Assembly (NCBI GenBank): GCA_039654915.1
Contig: CM077594.1
Span: 106,468,893 to 106,532,892, forward strand
From: Aquilaria yunnanensis
Lineage: Eukaryota > Streptophyta > Magnoliopsida > Malvales > Thymelaeaceae
Length of the DNA: 64,000 nt
Direction of reading: 5' to 3'
The notes below the pieces were generated by a model. That model did not search any database. It was not told the origin of the DNA and was given only the letters and a program-made list of their open reading frames with translations. Made by a program: the position numbers and the translations under genes. Below, piece by piece: positions 1 to 11,261 of this stretch. Every line of letters begins with the position of its first letter. Positions within the stretch are counted from its first letter, which is position 1.

Positions 1-1485
1 TAACCTATAAAGTAACGTTCACAAATGAATACCATAAAAAAACATACACTCGCAAGTCACCACGTTTATTTGTATACTTCGATAGAAAATACTCTAAGAA
101 AATAAAATGTCTCTTCGTGCCAACCCTCATATAAACCTAAGCTCTTTATTAGATCGGCAAGTGAACATTGACACGTTGAAATAAGACATTGAATACGTAA
201 GTTATTTTTAAATGTAGAAAATGAGTCTAGCCAAGTAATAGGTTGATAATATTTATCTTAAAATATCTATTGAATTTAATTTTTTATTTTTGTTTAAATT
301 AAAAATAATATATACAAAGCTTTAAATTGATTGAGCTTGAGTTGAGTCCAAGCTATTCACTTAAATTAAATGAAAAGCTAATTAAAATTGAGCCAAGCCA
401 AGTCAAATAATAGGTAGATTGAACTTTATTTGAATTGTATATTAAGTTTAAAATTTTATTCAAGTTTAACTTGATAATAATTTAAACAAGCCACGAATAT
501 GCTTTAAACCAATACAAACTCAAACCGAGCTCGAACTATTCATTCATTTCTCACTCTTAAAATCACCCAATATTTTAGGCATCATTTGTGCTCGAAACTA
601 GTCCAATAATTGGTTATTACCACTTATTTTCAATTTTTCTTTTGTTTTGTCTAGAGCTGAAATTATGTGAGAGTCAATATCTTATTTAGCTAATAATCAC
701 CTTAATTAACCATATTTTTTTTCTAAGAATTTTTTTTCCTTAACCAGCTAAAAAATCAATAAAAAAACTATTTTTTTATTTATTAATCTGTAGGATTTCA
801 ACTTAGTAAATATTCATTACATATGAAAATAATCACCAATAATCACTTATTTATATAATCTCTCTCTCAATTGCAGCTTTAACTTGATAAAAATAAAATA
901 TGCTTTATGTCAATTACTGAACGAAGTAAAGTCATTGACATAGGTTAAATATTGGAACTAATTGATGATTAAGAGATTGCTTGATGAGCTCGGGTTTGTG
1001 TGTAGATTGGAATTATATAATGCATGTTATATATTATATATAATCGTATTACTTATTATAAAGTACTGCTACTTTAAATAGTAGCATTGAAGCATAGTGG
1101 GTGGTTTGTTGCCGTCGTCGACATGATCAAGGTTAGGCGAGCAATTTCAAAGTATGGCAGGTCAGGTCGGTGGCCGCAAGACTACTTATCCTCTTTGGGT
1201 CGCTAGCTTCCATTAGGTATATACGATTTATAAATGTTTACTTGCTCCAAGAAACAGCAATGAGCAAATTGAAAGTCCCTGGTGGAGTGGATCCCCAACA
1301 CGTACATATATAAGCAATCGACTTTCGTCCATATTAAGTAAACCAAACAAAATAGAATTACACTAATTAGAAAATGGTTAATTACTCACAAAATAAAGTC
1401 GAGAAAAGGTCAAATTATAGTGTTTGGCCGGGTTCCAGACTCGACAATATTGGGAGTCGAATTGAGCGGATCTGAGTATTGTAGT
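1..1485. other. AT-rich intergenic DNA, no gene seen
   Basis: No open frame with coding character and no recognised domain. The stretch is AT-rich with scattered short repeats and ends at the target duplication of the next element. Confidence 0.5.
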
Positions 1486-1493
1486 TGGGGCAT

Positions 1494-2382
1494 CGGTAAA
1501 ATGAGCAAATAAACCATTGATCTTTTCAGCTCAGAGTATATCATCCACTGTTATTTTATTTTACTGTTAAATCGCCTACTAACGCTCACAATCGAGCTGA
1601 TAGTAGCCACTATAATAACGTTTATCCAGCTAGATGATGATGTGGCAAATCTTGATAATGTGACGGCATGCGTAGCTATATACATGGCAAGTTTGTGTAC
1701 AAAAAAAGAAAAAAAGAAAAACTCCTAACTTTATTCCCAAACTTTTGTTTAACAATTCAAATACCACCCAAACTTTCCCAATTTCAAGTTTTTCCTCTCT
1801 GGTGCAACATTTTCAATTTCCTCACCTGTTTCCCCGCCGGCGATGGCCCTGCCACCACTAATCCCCGAGGATGCTGATTCCTGCGATGACCCTCTCTGGC
1901 GACAAAGTTTCAAGGCACGACATCGAAGAATTTGGGCTCATGAAAGATGAAATTTTATGGCGTGGCACGGCTTCTCCATCTTCCTTTAGCATTGATCATT
2001 ATTGTCGCTAGTGACAAATCGGGCCTCCAGGCCCACTTAAGGGAAGAGGTACAGTCAAAGTAACCGTTTAAGAGTAGATAGTTTTTCAAGCATAATTTAT
2101 AGTTTACAAGCCCATGTGTATGAATTAAATAGTTCGGGAATAAATGCTGCAATTTACCCAAAAGGATAGTAATTATGTGGCATTAACAAAACGAAATATT
2201 CTAAAGAAAACTAAATATTCTCTCCATAAGTTACAAGTAGCTAATTTGCCTAATTTTTAAAACAATAGTTATTAGATTTCACCCAATCGCGAACATTAGT
2301 GGGCGATTTAACTGTAAAAAAATAACGGTGAGTAATATATGCTAAGGCAAAAAGATCATTGGTTTATTTGCTCATTTTGCCC
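1494..2382. mobile_element. Non-autonomous TIR (foldback) DNA transposon with 8-bp target duplication
   Basis: The ends are inverted copies of each other. The left arm (about 1494-1600) and the reverse complement of the right arm (about 2275-2382) both read roughly (G/C)GG(T/C)AAAATGAGCAAATAAACCA and stay similar for about 100 bp. The element is bracketed by the perfect direct repeat TGGGGCAT at 1486-1493 and 2383-2390. Eight bp is typical of hAT elements, while the long arms are more like Mutator foldbacks, so the superfamily is left open. The middle (about 1790-1930) is richer in GC than the arms and could be captured host sequence. There is no transposase frame. Confidence 0.75.
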
Positions 2383-3784
2383 TGGGGCATTTGACGTTAA
2401 ACTGATAGAATAGTACCCTAACCCCAAATTAGGTCTTGGCGGCACACTACAAGAGAGCAAAGAGTATTTAAGATACAAAAAACTATATGATTAAAGTAGG
2501 AAATGCTCATTTCCTACAACAAAAATCGTATGACCAAATTGTGGGAAATGCCTATGTCAGAAATAGAAAACGTAGGAGAAATGTAGGACGGTTATATGGT
2601 TTTCTGATACATGGTTTGTCCTAAAGTTTTTTGGTGTTTATGGATCATATGATTTTGTGACAGTTGATGTCCTACACCTTTTTATGATAGATGATGTCCT
2701 ACGCTTTTTTAACACTATTTTTCTATGGTTTTGTGGCACCATGTTATTTAAAAAAAAAATCATATATATGTATATAGTAAAATCCAAATATGGTCCCATA
2801 ACTTTTATTATCATCCTAAAGTGGTCTCTTAACTTTTTTTATAATAATTAACAATTATATTAAAAGAATACAAACTTTCATGTTCAAGTTGACAAAACCT
2901 CACAATCTTGGGGAGTTAAAGGTACATTAACCCAATTCATTCTTCCAAAATTGGTGACCTTCACATCTTGACAGATGAACTTCTCAGTCTTCAACGACTT
3001 GTCGATTAGCCATGTCATCTCAAGCACCGCTACTCAACAATTTGCCTTGCCTTTTCAATCAATGGACAGCTAATAGCCTTCGATTCCTTTTATCTTTTTA
3101 ACATGCCACAACTAGGTACACGTGAAGGCTCAATAGACAGAGATGGCAAAAGAGGGGTGGCCAGAGAAAAATAGAAACAAACAAATTGAAGAATCAATGT
3201 AGAGAAAAATTGATTGAGAAGGGAGAAGCAAAATTGGGGAAGGACAAGCATGGTAGAAGTGGGAGAAGAGAAGTCGAAGGCAGAAGATTGGAAGTGCAAG
3301 ATGGTGGCTGGTGGCGATTGGAAATGTGAGATGGTGGTAGTGCGATTAGAAGTGGAAAATTAAACCCAGGTGGTGGCGATGAGAAATCGGCATGGCAGCA
3401 AGGAGAAGTCAGTGTGTAGGAGGAGAGGGGCTTGGTGTGAATAAGGAGGATAGAGGCTGAACAAATTGAGTAGCTGGAGATAAATAAAATAAATGGCTTG
3501 TCTGACGGTTTTTCCATTGGAGTAGGAGATGAAGCAAAACTGTAAGGTTCGTCCTATGGATTTGTAACAGCTATTGGGAATCGAGGGGTAGCCATAGGAA
3601 CTATTCCTACGATTTTAAGGCAGTAGCGGATGTAGGACAAATTTTTTCATTTCCCGTTCTTCTTCATCTACGAAAATTTTGCAACTCCTGACCACCCTAA
3701 TAACAATTTTGTGACAATTTTTTCAAAATTAAAAGAAAATTGTCACATTAGAAAATTTCATTCCCCCCTCCCCCCCAAAAGACC

Positions 3785-3849
<65 letters not shown>
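3785..3849. repeat. (TTA)n microsatellite
   Basis: About 21 uninterrupted TTA/ATT units. Any open frame across it is poly-Tyr or poly-Ile and is not a gene. Confidence 0.95.
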
Positions 3850-3851
<2 letters not shown>

Positions 3852-3928
3852 CACACACATTTTTTACATATATATACATTTAAGCATACATATACATATA
3901 TATGTATGTATGTATATTATATAATGTA

Positions 3929-3929
3929 T

Positions 3930-3959
<30 letters not shown>
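3929..3959. repeat. (TG)n followed by (CG)n dinucleotide repeat
   Basis: About eleven TG units pass directly into GCGCGCGC. An alternating purine-pyrimidine run of this kind can adopt Z-DNA. Confidence 0.9.
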
Positions 3960-3960
<1 letters not shown>

Positions 3961-4060
3961 ACGTACTAACAAATTTAGAAATTGCTATATCCTAACAAAG
4001 TTATTAAACTTACTAAATATGAAAATTACTACATATATGGAAGGAGGCCGTCGACCATGG

Positions 4061-5131
4061 ACCATGGTCTTTATAAGCCCGTATCATGCTAGACAAATTT
4101 GCCCCTCTTAATTGGTGTTTTAAGCCAATTATTTGAATTTGATAAGTTGATTACAAGTTTCATCACTATCTATAATTAAAAAGGAAGGAAAAGTGGGATT
4201 AATTTGGGAATATGTCAACTGCTCTCATTAATATAAAATTAGGAGTTAATTCTTAATAATTAAAAACCAAAAGTAGATACTAATTAAAATTAGGAGTTAA
4301 TCTATAATACATGTGATTGAAAGTTGTTTTATTTTTTTTTTACTTAGTCCAGGTTGTCAACGATGACAAATTTTTTGTATACAATTGTACATTCAATTTC
4401 ATAATTGTACAACAATGTTCCTCATATTTCTTTTATTTAATTATTATAATGCTTGTACATCTATCTTCATTTTCTAATAACAATACATCTGTATTTACCC
4501 AAAGAAAATAAAAAGTACATATCCATTCATAATTGTACGTTCTGTTTTCTAAACAAAAAATTATATATCAAGTTTTTTATGCTTTGGTATACCATGAATG
4601 ACAATTTACAATATGTATACACACACACACACACATATACATATGTGTGTGTGTGTGTAAAATTGTACACTATTGTACAATTATGCTCACAGTTGTAATA
4701 TACAATTTTGTATGCATAAAAACTAAACTGTACAAGTTTGTATAATTGTATAAAGAATTAAAGAGTTAATATATTGCCCTTTCTTGATGTGAAAAAAAAA
4801 AAAAAGATAAGTAAGCCTTGCGAGATTAGACATCTTTCTTAATTAATTTAAATGTGTTCTTATAAAAAAAATTATCATTAATTTATTTCCCAAAATTAAA
4901 ACATATTTAAAGAGATAAATGCTATTGTCAAATTTGAAGATTCCCTTAAATGCTATTAATTCGTTATTTTTTTTAACAATATATTAATTCATTATTTGAA
5001 TTTTAAATTTAATAGGTTTCTCTCATAATTATTGCCTCTTATAAATTTTGGTTATTTATGATTTCAAATTCAATCAATTAATTGATGAGGGGTAATTTGG
5101 TTTGAATGATGGGGCCTTTGAAGACCATGGT
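4061..5131. mobile_element. Inverted-repeat element with internal TTGTAC motif cluster
   Basis: The sequence starting ACCATGGTCTT at 4061 is mirrored by AAGACCATGGT ending at 5131. The similarity continues inwards for about 70 bp on each side (for example the CAAATTTGCCCCTC and CAAATTACCCCTC stretches). No convincing target duplication was found, because the end is itself a palindrome. Between the arms (4380-4755) the motif AATTGTAC or its complement recurs many times, interrupted by a (CA)n/(TG)n run at 4619-4658. No coding content. Confidence 0.5.
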
Positions 5132-5399
5132 GTAACTAAGAATGCTACATATAGGAGCCCCCAAATGAGGAAAATAATTACTAATATCACTCAAATACGA
5201 AAGTGCTAAATATAGAACTTTATTACACACAATAATTGAAGCATATAATAATAAGTTCAATAATCACTCCATCATCTTTTGAAGCTTCCCTAAGTAATTA
5301 ACCTTCATCCGCAAAATAATTTTCAAAATCGTCACTAAGTAGCTATGTAAATAAAGCTCTATATTCATTTTCTACCACTACTGAAGGCCAATGTTAAGT

Positions 5400-5812
5400 A
5401 AATTAATTAAGGGTAAGGTTTAGAAAAGGTTAGGGTTAATTAATGATAATGTACATGTTAGGGATTAGAGTCTTAATTAGTGTTATATTTTTAGCGTAAT
5501 TATTGGGTTTGAGTTTAGAGTTTAAGGTTATAGGGTTTAGACGTTTAGAATACTTAAGGTCTAGGGATTTAGCATTAGGGTTAGGGTTTACGGTTTAGGA
5601 TTAATAAGATTTGTGCTTAGAGTTAGGGTTTGGGTTTAGGGATTTATGGTTAGGGTTATAGGGTTTAGAGTTAGGGTTTGGGTTTAAGGAAGGTTTGGGG
5701 TTAAGGTTAAGGTTTGTGTAACTTAAAGATTTAGGGTTTAGGGTTAAGATTTGGGGCAGGGTTTAGGGTTAAGGTTTGTGTTTAGGGATTTTAGGGTTTA
5801 AGGTTACAAATC
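5400..5812. repeat. Degenerate interstitial telomere-like repeat (TTTAGGG)n
   Basis: Many copies of TTTAGGG, TTAGGG, GGTTTAGG and one- or two-base variants follow one another in the same orientation. TTTAGGG is the usual plant telomere unit. The array is too diverged to be a recent telomere fusion and lies inside a transposon-rich block. Confidence 0.8.
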
Positions 5813-6165
5813 GTAGGATAACTGTCACAATTTATATTCCAATGATTTTGAGATACATCTTTTGTCATAAAAAAGTTGTAATTTTGAGGCATCTAATTTG
5901 CTACTATTTTATTCGTAAAAAAAATCATAAGAAATAATCATGCAGTAAAATCATAGGAATACTTTTTCACATGAAAACTATAGGAAAGACTGTTACAGGA
6001 AAAGCATATGACATAGATTCACCTTAAAACCGTCAGACACTTTGGCCCCATAGCAACATCCGACGGTTTTACTTCAATTTATTTACCGTATGATTTCTAC
6101 CGTAGGATGGGTGTGGCAAATAATCTTCATCCTTGTAGTGACGGCATGTTCCCTGCTAGTGTAGA

Positions 6166-6486
6166 TATTGCAGAATAAAAGAGTTGTATGCTTCGGCAGG
6201 AAATGTTGTTAAAGGCAGGGCTTACATGGCAAGTTTGTTATGCAACCGGTTGAATTTATTGTGACGGGACAATTAATTGCCAAAGAAAAGACATCATTTA
6301 AGATCTATGCATGTGTCTTATACTGATGAATATAACCCTTCTCCTATATATGATTTGAATCAATCAATGAACACAAATCAACTCTGCTTCCCAAAATTTC
6401 TTTTAAATCTCTCTCATTCTTTTTTCTCTCTTTTCTTCTTTTCTGTTTGACATTCTTTGCGAGCATGTTAAATTTGTTCTACATCA
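6166..6486 (+). repeat. 5' LTR of the gypsy element
   Basis: It aligns along its whole length with 10941-11256 and ends in the same ACATCA. The expected TG start has mutated to TA. It contains the likely promoter and start of the element's transcript. Confidence 0.93.
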
Positions 6487-6501
6487 TTTAGTATCAATGC
6501 A
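6487..6501 (+). other. Primer-binding site (tRNA-iMet type)
   Basis: Directly after the 5' LTR the sequence reads TTTAGTATCAATGCA. The canonical plant site is TGGTATCAGAGC, so this copy is recognisable but carries several substitutions. Confidence 0.75.
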
Positions 6502-6516
6502 CTCAATCCTGCTACC

Positions 6517-9500
6517 ATGGCTGATGGTACAAAATATAAGGAAGCTTATAGTAATCTGGAAGAAAGAATGGTGGTTCAAGAGCTTCATCAAATTCGAGTT
6601 GAGCTACAGATTGAAAAGAAGAAGGATTTCACTAATTTGAAGTTGATGATTGATGGATTGGGAGCTCGAGTAAATCACCTGTTTGAAGATAATAAAGTAA
6701 CTACTAGTTGAGCATGTGGTGGGAACAGATTTGAATGAAGAAGTAATGGCAGCCTAGCATGCCAGAGTCGGGCGAGTCGATTTTCCTAACTTTGATGGGG
6801 AAGACGTTAAGGGATGGCTTTTTTGTTGTAAACAGATCTTTAAAATTGATGAGGATGAAAAGGATCAGAAGATCCAGTTGGCTTCAATACATCTAGAAGG
6901 ACCGGTGTTGTAATGGCATTAGAGATTTCTTCAAGATTGGCTTGAACATCGAGTGCTGACATGTCAAGCTTACCAAATGGCCATTACGAAGAGATTCAGT
7001 GCTGTTCATCTAGATCCCTTGGCAGAATTCAAAAACCTGAGGCAGAAGGGATATGTGAAAGAATATCAAAATAGGTTCAATAAACTTCTCAATAAGGTTA
7101 GTGCTTTGTTTAAAGAATTTCTCATTGGTTAGTTTTTGGGAGGATTAAATGATGAATTACAAGTTACAGTGCATGCCCTAAGGCCTAAAAGCTTGCGTGA
7201 AGCTCAATACTTGTTTAAGTTATAGGAGGTGGCTTTGCTAGCACACAAAAAAAGAAAAGGCTAAACCTATCTTACCTATGCCACAACCTCAAAAAAACTA
7301 CCTGACCCCAACACTAATCAGAACTTCAAACCTTACCAACATAAGTTCAAAATGAGTCAAGAGACTCACTAATAAGGAGTTGAATGAGAGCTGAGCAAGA
7401 AATGAATGTTATTGGTGTACTGAAAAGTTTACTCCAAGTCATAAATGCAATAGAGGGTAGTTCAATAGGATTGAGATCTTAAGTGATGATTTTAATTGGG
7501 AAGATAAGGAAGGTAGTACACTAGAGGAATCCTATGAGAACCCCTGCATTTCTCTACATGTTTTCACAGGAATTCCAAATTACAATAGCATAAAAGTCAA
7601 TGGAATGGTGGGGCAGAAATCTGTGAAAATTTTAATTAATTCAAGTAGCACTCATGTGCCCATTGAAAACGTTGGTTCTATGAGGGTATTTGTTTCTAAC
7701 GGCCAATTAATCTTCACTGTGAGTATATATAGGAAATTCAAGTGGATAATGTAAGGGGTTGAAGTCAAAGCTGATATGCTACTTATACCATTGGAAAGAT
7801 GTGACATGGTGCTTGAAGTCTAATGGTTGAAGACCCTAGCTGATATTACCTCGAACTTTGAAAAATTGACTTTGGCATTTAAATGTCAAGGCAAACCTAT
7901 GGCCTTCAAAGGAACCCTATAGACACTTGTTGTTCCTTCTAATTCCAAACAGGCTCAGATGATGATTAAGCAAGCATTGCAAAGTGAAGGGCAAACCTAT
8001 ACCCTTGAGCTCATAACAAGCTTGAATATCATTGGATGCTGCTACCAGGCTGAACTACATCCAGAACCATTACCCCTGACTTACATCTACTTTTGGCCTA
8101 GTACGATGAACTTTTCCAAGAACCAAAGACCCTACCACCCAATAGAACCCATGACCATTGTATTATCCTACATCCTAACACCAGTCCCATTAACGTTAGA
8201 CCCTACAAATACCTATTCATCTAGAAGTATGTCATTGAAAAGCTTATAGATGAAATGTTACAAGCTGGAATGATAAGACTTAGCCAGAGCCCTTTCCCCT
8301 TCCCCCATTATGCTAGTAAAGAAGAAAGAGGGCTCATAAAGAATTTGTATTGACTACAGAGAATTAAATAAAGCTACTGTAAAAGATAAATTTCTTATTC
8401 CAGTAATTGAAGAATTTTTAGATGAGTTGTATGAAGTTAAGTTCTTCACCAAGTTGGATCTCAGATTAAGTCACCATCAGATCAAAATGCATAAAGAAGA
8501 TGTGGCAAAAAAATAGCTTTCAGAACACATCATGCCCACTATGAGTTCTTGGTCATGTCATTCAGTTTGACAAATGCACTATCTACCTTTCAATTTCTTA
8601 TGAATGCTGTCTTTAAGCCATATTTAAAAAAAATTATATTGGTTTTCTTTGATAATATATTGATTTATAGTGATAATTGATCTACATATATGCAGTAGGT
8701 GCAACAAGTCTTTGAGACCCTTCTTACCACTCTTTATATGTCAAGAAGGAGAAGCGTAGCTTTGGAGTGAAGTAAGTAAAGTACTGAGGTCATGTCATAA
8801 ATAAGACAGGAGTAGCAATTACCTTAGCCAAGATTTCAACAATGATTGACTGGCCTATTCCTACCAACATTAAGCAACTGATAGGCTTCCTGGGCCTAAC
8901 AGGATACTATTAAAGACTTATAAGAAGCCTAGCAGGATATTATCAAAGATTTATAAAAAAACTATGGCATAATTAACAAGCCTTTGACATCAATCTTAAG
9001 GAAGGATAGCTTCTATTGAGAACTAGAAGCTAATAAAGCATTTTAGGAATTAAAGAAGGCCATGACTATTGCATCTGTATTGGTTCTCCCTAATTTTGTA
9101 AATTTTTTTTTAGTAGAGACAGACACATGCAAAGAGGAAATTTAAGCAATTCTATAACAGAAAGGGCGCCCTTTAGCTTTCATCGGTAAGGCACTAACTC
9201 CCAAGTGTCAAGAGATGTCTACTGATGAAAAAGAGTTCATAACCCTAGTTTTTACTGTGGGAAAACGGAGAGTTTACTTGTTGGGGAATCACTTCATTAT
9301 ATCAATAGATCATATCAGCCTTAAACATCTCATAAAACAAAGAATTTTGACTCCATTATAGCAAAAGTTTATCATCTAGTTATTACCTTATTATAAGATA
9401 CAATTTAAAAAAAGGGAAAGGTAACATTTTTTGCGGATGCAATATCTAGATTGCCTAGCTGCCACATGATGATAATGGCTTTATCTAAATTCACGATCTC

Positions 9501-10915
9501 CTTGATGCAAAAAATTAAAACAAGTTGCGAAGGTGACCCGATACTGCAGGCATTGTATCAAGAGATCTTGAATAATCCAGAAAGACTTCCTAAGCTAACT
9601 GTGGATGCTCAAGGCCTTAAAAAGAAAGACAAATTGCTAGTAGGAAATGATTTTGAGTTAAGAACTAAGATAATCAAAATGATTCATGAAGATTCTGCAG
9701 GGGGCATTCAGGATATAAGATGATAAGAAGAAAGATTAATCAGTTTTGTTATTGGAAGAGAATGAGTAAAGATGTCAAGAACTAAGTGAGGTAGTGTGAC
9801 ACTTGCCAGAGGTACAAATACAATCACATGGCCTACCTTAGCCTTTTACAGACCTTTCCTATTCTTGGCAAAATTTGGAGCAGCATCTTAATTGACTTCA
9901 TTGAAGGCTTGCCTAAATTTGGGGGCAAGGAAATCATGTTTGTAATGGTTGACAGACTAAGCAAATGCTTATTTTATAGCCTTCCTACACCCCTACATGG
10001 TTATTACTATGGCCAACCACTACATGGAGATAGTTTTCAAACTTCATGGAATGCCCTAAGAGATCATAGGTGACAGAGATGCAACATTTTTAAGCAATTT
10101 CTAGCACAAGCTAATGAAAAAGCAAGTAGTGTAGCTCAAAATGTCCACTACCTATCACCCCCAAACTGACGGTCAAACTAAAGTTGTCAACAAGTGTTTA
10201 GAGAATTATTGCACTGCATGACAGGAGATCACCCCGAAAAAATGGCTTAAATGGTTGCACCTTACAGAATGGTGATACAATACCAATCACCACAATGTTA
10301 TAGGTAAAACCCTTTATGAAGTTCTTTATGGCCAACCTCCCCCCACCTATGTGCCCTATATTTCTGGAGACTCATGAGTAGATTATGTGGATAAAAGCTT
10401 GGCAGCTTGTGAAAAGGTCATCATGCAACTTAGAAAGCACTTGAAGAAAGCTCAAGCTAGAATGAAGTTCATGGTGGACAAGCATCGTTCTGAAAAGTCA
10501 TTTGATGTAGGGGATTAGTCTCAAAGTTTAGAGGAGTAAGCAGAGCACTTTGAGAGAAGGCTCATTCCATAAACTAGTAGCTAAATTTGCAACCCCATCC
10601 AAGTGATCACCAAAATTGGACCTGTTGCTTATTGTGTGGCCCTGCCAATAAAAGCACAAGTCCACAATGTCTTTCATGTCTCTTGTTTGAAGAAGAAGAT
10701 AGGAGACCAACCAATTAGTCCTCATATGATCGATATGGAATAGGATAAGGCTAAGTATCCAATATGAATTATAGATAGGCAAATAGCAAGGCAAGGCAAT
10801 CGAGCTGCAACCAAAGTCTTGGCTCTCTAGTCCAATTCAGCTTTGGAAGATGCAACCTAGGAATACTTATATGAATTGGCCAAAAAGTATCCCAAATTTT
10901 GTCACTCTTGAGGAC
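6517..10915 (+). pseudogene. Degenerate gag-pol polyprotein of the gypsy element
   Basis: The frame opens with MADGTKYKEAYSNLEERM at 6517 and is then broken by many stops and frameshifts. Recognisable parts in order are as follows. A gag capsid lies at about 6760-7240. A zinc knuckle CYWCTEKFTPSHKC is at 7407-7448. The protease active-site region at 7630-7656 reads ILINSSSTH, where families have D-S-G-S-T. Reverse transcriptase is at about 8310-8700, with CIDYRELNKAT and FFDNILIYS (normally FxDDILIYS). RNase H is near 9110-9400 (KGRPLAFIGKAL, DEKEF). Integrase is at about 9670-10370 (DFIEGLPK, MVDRLSK). The chromodomain-type end is at about 10560-10910. Many stops are TAG or TGA where Trp or Gln is expected, the pattern left by cytosine deamination. 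It cannot encode active enzymes. Confidence 0.92.
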
Positions 10916-10927
10916 AAGAGTGTTCTT

Positions 10928-10940
10928 AAGGGGGCAGAAT
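10928..10940 (+). other. Polypurine tract
   Basis: AAGGGGGCAGAAT lies immediately before the 3' LTR, at the place where plus-strand DNA synthesis is primed in LTR retrotransposons. Confidence 0.8.
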
Positions 10941-11256
10941 TGTTGCAGAATAAAAGAGTTGAATGCTACGGCAGGAAATGTTGTTAAGGCCAGGGCAAAC
11001 GTGACAAGTTTGTTACGTAGCTGGTTGAATTCGTTGTGACATGGCAATTAGTTGCTAGGGAAGTGACGTCGTTTAAAATTTGTGCATTTGTCTTGTACCG
11101 ATGAATATAACCCTTCTCCTGTACAAGATTTGAATCAATCAATGAACACAAATCAGATCTGCTTCCCGAAATTTCTTTTGAATCTCTCTCTGTCTTTTCT
11201 CCTTCTTCTTCTCTGTTTGACATTCTCCGCGAGCACGTTAAATTCGTTCTACATCA
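10941..11256 (+). repeat. 3' LTR of the gypsy element
   Basis: It begins TGTTGCAG, ends ACATCA, and is followed by target duplication GTAGA. It keeps the canonical TG...CA termini. Confidence 0.94.
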
Positions 11257-11261
11257 GTAGA

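Larger units (their letters stand above)
2445..6161. mobile_element. CACTA-like composite region (boundaries uncertain)
   Basis: A CACTACAAGA terminus begins at 2445. Inverted CTTGTAGTG ends at 6140, and a further TAGTG ends at 6161. Both flanks carry scattered subterminal motifs of the TCCTAC/GTAGGA and CGTATGA kind (2480-2700, 3545-3640, 5810-6120), as CACTA/En-Spm ends do. No 3-bp target duplication fits the 2445-6140 pair, and another CACTACTG start lies at 5376, so two or more nested or adjacent elements are possible. The interior holds low-complexity DNA, a separate inverted-repeat unit at 4061-5131 and telomere-like repeats. No transposase reading frame was seen. Confidence 0.45.
6166..11256 (+). 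mobile_element. Ty3/gypsy (chromovirus, Reina-like) LTR retrotransposon, complete structure, inactive
   Basis: This is a full-length element of about 5.1 kb. The direct target duplication GTAGA sits at 6161-6165 and 11257-11261. The two LTRs are 321 and 316 bp. A primer-binding site complementary to the initiator methionine tRNA follows the left LTR, and a polypurine tract precedes the right one. The internal order is gag, protease, reverse transcriptase, RNase H, integrase and a chromodomain-like C-terminus, which defines Ty3/gypsy chromoviruses. The small size and short LTRs suggest the Reina clade; that is inference. By eye the two LTRs differ at about one site in seven, so the insertion is old. 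Confidence 0.95.

Noticed and set aside
3194..3517. 107-codon minus-strand open frame, Ser/Pro/Leu-rich
   Set aside because: Low complexity, no start or splice context, no family resemblance, and it lies inside a transposon-like region.
3711..3995. 94-codon plus-strand open frame
   Set aside because: It is a run of Tyr from the (TTA)n microsatellite followed by Cys/Val from (TG)n; no gene.
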